Of a DNA stretch of 6,165 nucleotides, positions 1 to 5,152 are shown piece after piece. This stretch comes from Deltaproteobacteria bacterium. GTDB taxonomy: Bacteria > Desulfobacterota_E > Deferrimicrobia > Deferrimicrobiales > Deferrimicrobiaceae. The notes below the pieces were generated by a model. That model ran no database searches. It was not told where the DNA came from and saw nothing but the letters and a program-made list of their open reading frames with translations. The position numbers and the translations under genes are program-made. The DNA is taken from the NCBI GenBank assembly GCA_023489025.1, contig JAMDCN010000018.1, positions 1-6,165 of the forward strand, written 5' to 3'. Each line of letters starts with the position of its first letter. Position 1 is the stretch's first letter.

Positions 1-144
1 CTCAAGGTGATCTTTATGAGCGGGTATACCGCCGACGCGATCCACAATTCATTCGTGTTGATCGCCGGGGTGCCGTTCCTGCCCAAGCCGTTCAGCCCGC
101 GTTCCCTGGCCAGAAAAGTGCGGGAGGTCTTGGACAAGGCGTAG
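1..144 (+). CDS. C-terminal end of a receiver (REC) domain protein, probably a hybrid histidine kinase; 5' end outside the window
   Basis: Frame 1 is open from the first base to a TAG at 142-144, giving 47 residues. They contain the last part of a response-regulator receiver fold: a hydrophobic strand ending in MSGYT (the conserved Ser/Thr switch position), then LPKPFSP with the conserved lysine and following proline, then a final amphipathic helix ending REVLDKA. Aligned without gaps to residues 671-717 of the hybrid kinase encoded next door, 28 of 47 positions are identical. In that neighbour the same segment ends a C-terminal REC domain after a HisKA/HATPase core, so this gene is most likely another hybrid kinase of the same family. 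A stand-alone or other REC-ending regulator cannot be excluded. The truncation is only the window edge; nothing suggests a pseudogene. The phosphorylatable Asp lies upstream of the window and cannot be checked. Confidence 0.85.
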   Translation, partial: LKVIFMSGYTADAIHNSFVLIAGVPFLPKPFSPRSLARKVREVLDKA

Positions 145-153
145 GAGCGACAA

Positions 154-200
154 ACAGGCAGGACCGGTTTCCCGGGGTGGGGAGGCCTGCAGGGGCCTGT
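154..200 (+). terminator. GC-rich inverted repeats after the upstream gene; possible weak or factor-dependent terminator
   Basis: ACAGGC at 154-159 is complementary to GCCTGT at 195-200. An alternative compact hairpin is AGGCC (183-187), a six-base loop, and GGCCT (194-198). The repeats begin 10 bases after the upstream stop codon, where a terminator would be expected. No T-run follows directly; the nearest is five Ts at 220-224, about 20 bases downstream. It therefore does not fit an intrinsic terminator well and may be Rho-dependent or only incidental GC-rich structure. Confidence 0.25.
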
Positions 201-310
201 GGCACTGGATTCCGTTGAGTTTTTCAACCTGCTTCCTGATGTGGCTCTTCCAGAGAGAGACGTGGATTATCGTTGTCTTCATGTCGGCGTGAAGCAGCTT
301 GAAAAAGTAA

Positions 311-338
311 TAAGGTTTACCGTGTGTGAATCCGATAT
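311..338 (+). promoter_or_regulatory. Candidate sigma-28 (FliA/RpoF-type) promoter for the hybrid kinase-che operon
   Basis: TAAGGTTT at 311-318 matches the enterobacterial flagellar sigma-28 -35 consensus TAAAGTTT at 7 of 8 positions. TCCGATAT at 331-338 matches the -10 consensus GCCGATAA at 6 of 8, including the CCGATA core. The spacer is 12 bases, one more than the usual 11. It lies in the AT-richest part of the gap, pointing toward the operon, with a predicted leader of roughly 115-120 bases before the ATG at 464. Sigma-28 control is usual for chemotaxis genes, which makes the match plausible. The longer spacer and two -10 mismatches keep it a candidate. I saw no better sigma-70 or sigma-54 site. 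Confidence 0.35.
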
Positions 339-440
339 GGGAGATATGAATCGGGCGTGAAATCCAATTTTCCGCTGAAATGCAAACGGAATAGAAACGG
401 TGCTCTCCACGATCTTCCAAACGTATCGATGACGACGATC

Positions 441-458
441 CCTTCCTGAAAGAAGGTG
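441..458 (+). promoter_or_regulatory. Ribosome binding site of the hybrid kinase, within a small hairpin
   Basis: AAGGTG at 453-458 is a Shine-Dalgarno sequence 5 bases before the ATG at 464 and supports that start. GAAGG (452-456) is exactly complementary to CCTTC (441-445) across a six-base loop, so part of the site could be paired in the mRNA. With only five pairs the structure would be marginal. Confidence 0.5.
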
Positions 459-463
459 AGCGG

Positions 464-2626
464 ATGGATCGAACGGCCGGATCTTCTATCGACTCCCACG
501 AAATTCTTGTGGTCGAGGACAGCCCCACCCAGGCGGAGAAACTGAATCACCTGCTCCAGAAGCAGGGGTACCGGACGCGCGTCGCGAAGAACGGCGGCGA
601 AGCCCTTTCCCTCCTGCAGGAGCTCCGGCCGTCGCTCGTGATCACCGACGTTCTCATGCCGATGATGAACGGGTACGAACTCTGCGCCGCGATCAAGAAT
701 CAGGAACGGCTCCGTGACATCCCCGTGATCCTGCTGACGTCCCTCTCCGACCCGAAGGACGTCCTGGAAGCCTTGAAGTGCGGCGCGAACAACTTCATCA
801 CGAAACCGTACGACGACAGCTACCTGCTTTCCCACATCCGGTACATCCTCGCGAGCACGGAGACGCTGAAGAGCGACAAGTTGAAGATGGGGATCGAGAT
901 CTCCGTCGGAGGGAGCACCCACTACATTTCGTCGGACCGTCAGCAGATCTTCGACTTCCTTCTCGCCACGTACGATTCGTACGATCGGAAGAACCGGGAG
1001 CTCCTGCGCACCACGGAACAGCTCCGTGAGTTGAACGAACACCTCGAGGAGAAGGTACGGGAGAGGACGGAAGCCATCGAGGAGGCCAGAAATCGATATC
1101 ACATGCTCTTCGAACAGTCTCCGTTCGGTGTCGTGATCATCGCCCCGGAGACGGGGCGGGCCGTCGAGTTCAACGAGACGGCCCATCGCCAGCTCGGGTA
1201 TTCGCGGGACGAGTTCGCTTCCCTCACGATCGCCGATTACGAGGCCAAGGAGAAACCGAAGGAGATCGAGGAGAAGATCCGGGAGATCATGATGGGTGGG
1301 AAGTTTGATTTCCAAACGTCTCACCGGACCAGGGAGGGGGAGATCCGGGACGTCCTGGTGACGGCCCAGGCGATCAAGCTGTTGAATCGAACGGTCATGC
1401 ACACCGTCTATCAGGACATCACGGAGAAGAAGAAGGCAGAGCGGGCATTGGAGCAAAGTACGGAACAGCTTCGCCAGTCGCAGAGGATCGAGGCGGTGGG
1501 AAGGCTTGCCGGGGGGATCGCCCACGATTTCAATAATCTCCTCACCGTCATCACCGGGTACTGCGAACTGATGATGGCAAAGATCGGGAAGGGGAACCCG
1601 CTGTTGCAGGATGTCCGGGAGATCAGCAAGAGCGCGGACCGCGCCGCCGCTCTCACGCGGCAGCTGCTGGCTTTCAGCCGCCGGCAGGTGCTCCAGCCCA
1701 AAGTGCTCGACATCAACTCCGTGGTCACGGGCATCGACAAGATGCTCCGCCGGCTCCTCGGCGAGGATATCAGTCTCGTGACCGTTCTCGACGGGGTTGG
1801 CGGAAAGGTGATGGCCGACCCGGGGCAGATCGAACAGGTGATCGTCAACCTCGCCGTGAACGCGCGGGACGCCATGCCGGACGGAGGGACGATCACGATC
1901 GAGACGGCGGCGAACGTCGAACTGGACGATGCCTATGCGCGCACGCACGGCGGTGCGTCCCCCGGGCCCCACGTCATGCTCGCGGTCAGCGACACCGGTT
2001 GCGGCATGGACGCGGAAACCTTGTCGAGGGTGTTCGAACCGTTCTTCACCACCAAGGAGAAGGGAAAGGGGACCGGCCTGGGACTCTCGACCGTCTACGG
2101 GATCGTGAAGCAGAGCGGGGGATGCATCTACGCCTACAGCGAGCCCGGGAGCGGGACCGCGATGAAGATCTATCTCCCGTGCGTCACCGGGGACGCGGTG
2201 CGGGAGGATGATGAACGGGAGTCGGAGTCCGGGGACCGTCTTCATGGATCGGAGACCATCCTCCTCGTGGAAGACGAGGAAACGTTGAGGAAGCTCGCTT
2301 CGGAGATCCTCCAAGCGAACGGGTATACCGTCCTTGCGGCGGAAAACGGGGAGGAGGCCCTCCGACGGCTGCACAACAGCCCGGGGATCCCCAATCTCCT
2401 GGTCACCGACGTGGTGATGCCGCGGATGGGCGGCAGGGAGCTTTCGGACCGGATCAAGGCGGTCTACCCGGGCACCCGGGTACTCTACATGTCCGGGTAC
2501 ACCGACAACGCCATCGTCCACCACGGCGTGCTGGACCCCGGGGTGTCGTATCTTCAGAAGCCGTTCTCGCCGAAGACGCTCGCGCGCAAGGTCCGTGAGG
2601 TGCTGGATGCGAATGCCGTCCGCTGA
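464..2626 (+). CDS. Soluble hybrid sensor histidine kinase, REC-coiled coil-PAS-HisKA-HATPase-REC (720 aa)
   Basis: A cytoplasmic phosphorelay kinase: it should autophosphorylate on His and pass phosphate to a receiver Asp. Domains in order: REC about 12-130 (acidic pair E18/D19, phospho-acceptor D62 in TDVLMP, T92, K114); linker 131-175, then a charged coiled coil about 175-210 (ending EEKVRERTEAIEEA); PAS about 211-322; HisKA with H354 in GGIAHDFNN; HATPase_c with N466 in the N box, DTGCGM at 510-515, FEPFF at 524-528 and GKGTGLGLS from 534; an acidic linker about 573-593; and a second REC about 597-717 (E603/D604, D649, S677, K699). Every catalytic residue I looked for is present. There is no signal peptide or membrane segment, and no HPt or DNA-binding output domain. 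ATG 464 has a good ribosome binding site. The 3' end overlaps cheW1 by 20 bases. From memory, REC plus this RQQIFDFLLATYDSYDRKN-type linker recurs in chemosensory gene clusters, so I infer a role as an output or modulator of the che pathway. The signal sensed by PAS is unknown. Confidence 0.93.
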   Translation: MDRTAGSSIDSHEILVVEDSPTQAEKLNHLLQKQGYRTRVAKNGGEALSLLQELRPSLVITDVLMPMMNGYELCAAIKNQERLRDIPVILLTSLSDPKDVLEALKCGANNFITKPYDDSYLLSHIRYILASTETLKSDKLKMGIEISVGGSTHYISSDRQQIFDFLLATYDSYDRKNRELLRTTEQLRELNEHLEEKVRERTEAIEEARNRYHMLFEQSPFGVVIIAPETGRAVEFNETAHRQLGYSRDEFASLTIADYEAKEKPKEIEEKIREIMMGGKFDFQTSHRTREGEIRDVLVTAQAIKLLNRTVMHTVYQDITEKKKAERALEQSTEQLRQSQRIEAVGRLAGGIAHDFNNLLTVITGYCELMMAKIGKGNPLLQDVREISKSADRAAALTRQLLAFSRRQVLQPKVLDINSVVTGIDKMLRRLLGEDISLVTVLDGVGGKVMADPGQIEQVIVNLAVNARDAMPDGGTITIETAANVELDDAYARTHGGASPGPHVMLAVSDTGCGMDAETLSRVFEPFFTTKEKGKGTGLGLSTVYGIVKQSGGCIYAYSEPGSGTAMKIYLPCVTGDAVREDDERESESGDRLHGSETILLVEDEETLRKLASEILQANGYTVLAAENGEEALRRLHNSPGIPNLLVTDVVMPRMGGRELSDRIKAVYPGTRVLYMSGYTDNAIVHHGVLDPGVSYLQKPFSPKTLARKVREVLDANAVR
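2597..2602 (+). promoter_or_regulatory. Ribosome binding site that decides the cheW1 start
   Basis: GAGGTG lies inside the last codons of the hybrid kinase. The ATG at 2607 is 4 bases after the hexamer (6 after GAGG), normal spacing. The alternatives are GTG 2595, with only AAGG three bases ahead, and ATG 2613, which is 12 bases from GAGG. This favours 2607. Confidence 0.5.
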
Positions 2627-3080
2627 GCCTCTGCGGTCGCTGGTCGTCTTCACGATGGACGCGCAACGATACGCGATCCCCCTCGCCGCGATCGAACGGG
2701 TATTCCCCACGGCGGAAATCACCCCGATTCCAAAGGCCCCGGAGATCGTCCTGGGAGTGGTCGACATCCGGGGCCGGGTTGTCCCTGTCGTCAATATCCG
2801 CAGGAGGTTCCGCCTGCCGGAGAGGGAGCCGGAGATCTACGACCACATGATCGTCGCATCCATGGGAAAACGGGCCGTGGCCTTCGTGGTGGACGGGGCG
2901 ACCGGGGTCCTTGAAATCCCGGAGAGCGAGATCACTTCGCTGAGGGATCTTCTTCCCCGAACGGAGTATGTCGAAGGGGTCATCCGGCTTCCGGACGGCC
3001 TGATTCTCATCCACGATCTGGAAACGTTCCTTTCCCTGGAGGAGGAGAAACTCCTCGACCGGGCGATGAGCGAGCCGTAG
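2607..3080 (+). CDS. cheW: CheW-type chemosensory adaptor (first copy, 157 aa)
   Basis: CheW proteins are SH3-like adaptors that tie the receptor tips to the P5 domain of CheA in the cytoplasmic array. The whole protein is a single CheW domain of ordinary family length. It opens with SLVVFTMDAQRYAIPLAAIERVF (split here as SLVVFTMDAQ at 11-20 and RYAIPLAAIERVF at 21-33). It has the diagnostic VVDIRGRVVPVVNIRRRF from 51, corresponding to the family's NLRG-x-x-PVIDLR signature with R55-G56 kept, and ends in a strand-rich half with FVVDGATGVLEI and an acidic tail helix. The start chosen gives a 20-base overlap with the kinase gene, implying translational coupling; GTG 2595 or ATG 2613 would change only the extreme N terminus. 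The stop is one base before the cheR start. It differs clearly from the second CheW downstream, so the two are not a recent duplication. By position it corresponds to WspB-like adaptors. Confidence 0.92.
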   Translation: MRMPSAEPLRSLVVFTMDAQRYAIPLAAIERVFPTAEITPIPKAPEIVLGVVDIRGRVVPVVNIRRRFRLPEREPEIYDHMIVASMGKRAVAFVVDGATGVLEIPESEITSLRDLLPRTEYVEGVIRLPDGLILIHDLETFLSLEEEKLLDRAMSEP

Positions 3081-3081
3081 G

Positions 3082-4581
3082 ATGCCGGTCGCGCGGCAGG
3101 CGGTCCTGGAGATATCCGAAAGTACACTGTCCCGCCTGAGGGAATTCCTCGCGGGGGAGATCGGCCTCCAGTTCACAAAGGAACGCTCCCGGGAACTGGA
3201 GCGTGGAATCCGCGCTGCCTCCCGTGATTCCGGCTACGCGAATGCCGAAGTGTTCATCGACTGGCTGGTCTCGACGCCTCTGTCCGTCCGCCAGATCGAA
3301 TCCCTCGCGGCCCATCTCACCGTAGGGGAGACGTATTTCTTCCGGGACAGGGCCGTTTTCCAGGCGCTCGAAGAGAAGATCCTTCCCGAACTGATCCGTG
3401 CGGGGAGGAGCGCGGGGAAGTGCCTGCGGATCTGGAGCGCGGGGTGCTCCACGGGGGAAGAGCCGTATTCGATCGCGATCCTTCTTCGCAGGATGCTCCC
3501 CGACTGGAGGGAATGGAACATCACGATCCTCGCCACGGACATCAACCCCGGCTCGCTCAGGAAGGGGATCGAGGGCGTCTACGGGAACTGGTCGTTCCGG
3601 GATATCCCGCCGTGGGCCATGGAGAGCGCTTTCCGGAAGAGGGGAGACGGGCTGTTCGAAATTTCGCCCGACCTCCGGAAGATGGTAACGTTCTCCTTCT
3701 TCAACCTGGCCGAGGACGGCTGCCCGTCGCTCCTGATGGGAAACAACGCGATCGACATCATCTTCTGCCGCAACGTCCTCATGTACTTTTCGCCGGAGCA
3801 GGCGGAGCAGGTCGTCAACAAGTTTTACCGCTGCCTCGTGGAGGGTGGCTGGCTCCTGGTCAGCCCCGTCGAGGCGCATCAGATGATTTCCACGGATTTC
3901 TTCGCCGTCCCCCTGTCGGGTGCGGTGCTTCACCGGAAGGAGCGGAGAGAACTTCCGCGAAAGAGGAGCGAGGAATCGTCCACCCCATCCCCTCTCCCGC
4001 TCCTGCGTGCGACAACGCGCCCCCGGAAGGCACCCGCCGTTTCCTCCGGAGCCAGGCCGCCGGCGGTCCCTCTTCCGCCCCGTCCGCCGGCCGATCCACG
4101 CGCGCAGGCGTTGTCGTTGTTCCGGCAAGGGAGGTACGAGGAGGCGGAGAAGGAGATCCGCGCTTCCCTGGAGCCCGGCGGGAGCCGGGGGGAGGAGTTC
4201 GCCCTTCTGGCGAGGACCCTCGCGAACCGGGGGCGGCTCGACGAGGCGCTCGAGTGGAGCGCCAAGGCGATCGACGCCGACCGGTGCAACCCCGGCTTCT
4301 ATTTCCTCTCCGCCACCGTCCTCCAGGAGATCGGGCGGATGGAGGAGAGCGAGGCGGTCCTCGGAAAAGCCCTCTATCTGGACCCGGCGTTCGCGCTTGC
4401 GCATTTCGCCCTGGGGAACCTCGCGCTGCGGCGTGACAAGGGGAAGGCATCGCGGAAACATTTCTCGAACGCCCTTTCCCTCCTGCAGGGGATCGAAAGG
4501 GACTCCGTGCTGCCGGAATCGGAGGGGATCACCGCCGGGCGGCTGGCAGAGATCATCGAATCCATCCTCGGAAAACGGTAG
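3082..4581 (+). CDS. cheR: CheR-type chemoreceptor glutamate methyltransferase with C-terminal TPR domain (499 aa)
   Basis: It should use S-adenosylmethionine to methylate receptor glutamates, setting adaptation of the chemosensory array. An N-terminal helical CheR_N region occupies about 10-85. LTVGETYFFRD at 79-89 is the family's LT-x-NETYFFR signature with G in place of N. The SAM-binding motif IWSAGCSTGEEPYS is at 117-130, followed by ILATDINPGSL from 149 and DIIFCRNVLMYF at 225-236. Residues about 285-338 form a Pro/Arg-rich, low-complexity linker. Residues about 339-470 look like three to four TPR repeats (for example RYEEAEKEIRASLEPG, GRLDEALEWSAKAIDAD, GRMEESEAVLGKALYLDP, then FALAHFALGNLALRR). 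At 499 aa it is far longer than plain CheR (about 280) and resembles the TPR-bearing WspC/FrzF type, in which the TPR part is thought to control interactions. ATG 3082 follows the cheW1 stop after one base with no clear ribosome site, and the frame is closed upstream, so reinitiation is likely. Confidence 0.94.
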   Translation: MPVARQAVLEISESTLSRLREFLAGEIGLQFTKERSRELERGIRAASRDSGYANAEVFIDWLVSTPLSVRQIESLAAHLTVGETYFFRDRAVFQALEEKILPELIRAGRSAGKCLRIWSAGCSTGEEPYSIAILLRRMLPDWREWNITILATDINPGSLRKGIEGVYGNWSFRDIPPWAMESAFRKRGDGLFEISPDLRKMVTFSFFNLAEDGCPSLLMGNNAIDIIFCRNVLMYFSPEQAEQVVNKFYRCLVEGGWLLVSPVEAHQMISTDFFAVPLSGAVLHRKERRELPRKRSEESSTPSPLPLLRATTRPRKAPAVSSGARPPAVPLPPRPPADPRAQALSLFRQGRYEEAEKEIRASLEPGGSRGEEFALLARTLANRGRLDEALEWSAKAIDADRCNPGFYFLSATVLQEIGRMEESEAVLGKALYLDPAFALAHFALGNLALRRDKGKASRKHFSNALSLLQGIERDSVLPESEGITAGRLAEIIESILGKR

Positions 4582-4587
4582 ACGCCC

Positions 4588-5118
4588 ATGAAGAAACCGG
4601 ATACACGGGAAGCGGTCCTGAAGGAGAGGGCGGTAAAGATCGGCCGGCCGCCGGATCGGGCGGAGGAGGCGGGCGAGCGCCTCGAGGTCGTCGAGTTCCT
4701 CCTGATGTCGGAGCGGTTCGCCGTTGAATCGAAGTACGTCCGGGAGATCTGCCCGCTGAAGGAGATCTCCCTCCTTCCGTGCGTTCCCCCGTTCGTCGCC
4801 GGGATCATGAACGTGCGCGGCCGGATCGTTCCGGTGGTGGACATCCGGAGATTTTTCGACTTCCCGATGAAAGGGCTGACCGACATGAACCGGGTCGTCG
4901 TCCTCGCCTCCGGCGATACGGAGTTCGGCATCCTGGCGGACGCGATCCACGGGATGCGGGGCATTTACGCGGACCGGCTGCAATCGTCGCTCCCCACCCT
5001 GACAGGGATCCGGGAGGCGTATCTCAGGGGAGTCACCGGGGACGGAATCGTGGTTCTGGACGGCGCGAAACTGCTTTCCGAAGAAAGGATTTTCGTAAAC
5101 GACGAGGTGGAATCGTGA
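4588..5118 (+). CDS. cheW: CheW-type chemosensory adaptor with N-terminal extension (second copy, 176 aa)
   Basis: A second coupling protein. About 30 polar residues (including REAVLKERAVKIGRPPD) precede the CheW domain, which begins near LEVVEFLLMSERFAVESKYV. The signature is NVRGRIVPVVDIRRFF at 75-90, with the N75-V-R77-G78 motif closer to classical CheW than the first copy. An N-terminal tail carrying an LKERA-like motif is something I recall from the second CheW (WspD position) of Wsp/Frz-like clusters; that link is from memory and untested. Only six bases separate it from the cheR stop, and it lies in the same reading frame as cheR, so the ATG at 4588 is the earliest possible start after that TAG. 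No strong ribosome site is visible, which suggests coupling to cheR translation. The pair of unlike CheWs may bind different receptors or play unequal roles in the array. Confidence 0.92.
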   Translation: MKKPDTREAVLKERAVKIGRPPDRAEEAGERLEVVEFLLMSERFAVESKYVREICPLKEISLLPCVPPFVAGIMNVRGRIVPVVDIRRFFDFPMKGLTDMNRVVVLASGDTEFGILADAIHGMRGIYADRLQSSLPTLTGIREAYLRGVTGDGIVVLDGAKLLSEERIFVNDEVES

Positions 5119-5137
5119 GGCGAACGACAAGATCTCC

Positions 5138-5145
5138 GGGGAGGG
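5138..5145 (+). promoter_or_regulatory. Ribosome binding site of the chemoreceptor gene
   Basis: GGGGAGGG ends seven bases before the ATG at 5153. It is the strongest ribosome site in the operon and sits in the 34-base gap after cheW2. It fixes the receptor start and suggests that the receptor is translated independently of the upstream genes, in line with receptors being needed in excess over CheR. Confidence 0.6.
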
Positions 5146-5152
5146 ACGAACG

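Larger units (their letters stand above)
145..463. other. Intergenic region between the upstream REC protein and the che-type operon
   Basis: This 319-base stretch holds no convincing gene and is the only place in the window with room for a promoter. The first part (about 154-200) is GC-rich with overlapping inverted repeats. Composition then falls: by hand count 31/60 G+C at 241-300 and 51/120 (42%) at 301-420, against roughly 70% in parts of the flanking genes. The AT-richer half contains a sigma-28-like promoter candidate (311-338), a short direct repeat of GATATG (334-339 and 343-348), a 5-bp inverted repeat (370-374/387-391), and the ribosome binding site of the hybrid kinase. I recognised no riboswitch, tRNA or small RNA in it. 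Confidence 0.7.

Noticed and set aside
1..144. Broken gene (pseudogene) at the left edge
   Set aside because: The frame is intact to a normal stop and the protein tail is conserved; the missing 5' end is due to the window boundary.
200..217. Sigma-54-type site beginning TGGCAC
   Set aside because: The -24-like GG at 201-202 is followed at the required spacing by CG rather than GC at 213-214, and no TTGC[AT] is present.
341..440. c-di-GMP (GEMM) riboswitch in the leader, suggested by GCAAACGGAA-like bases
   Set aside because: The conserved GEMM core and its two-helix arrangement are not visible; only a few A-rich loop-like bases match.
2595..2612. GTG 2595 as the cheW1 start, giving 161 aa
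   Set aside because: It has a poorer ribosome site than ATG 2607, and the extra residues (starting VRCW) are not part of the CheW fold.
317..2794. An 825-codon open frame on the minus strand across the hybrid kinase
   Set aside because: It lies antisense to a gene with full domain evidence. Its translation is Arg/His/Pro/Asp-rich with no recognisable domain, as expected for a mirror frame of GC-rich codons.
3420..4436. A 338-codon plus-strand frame inside cheR
   Set aside because: It is out of frame with the CheR/TPR motifs, and its Gly/Arg/Pro/Ala-rich product lacks any domain; it is a GC-driven shadow.
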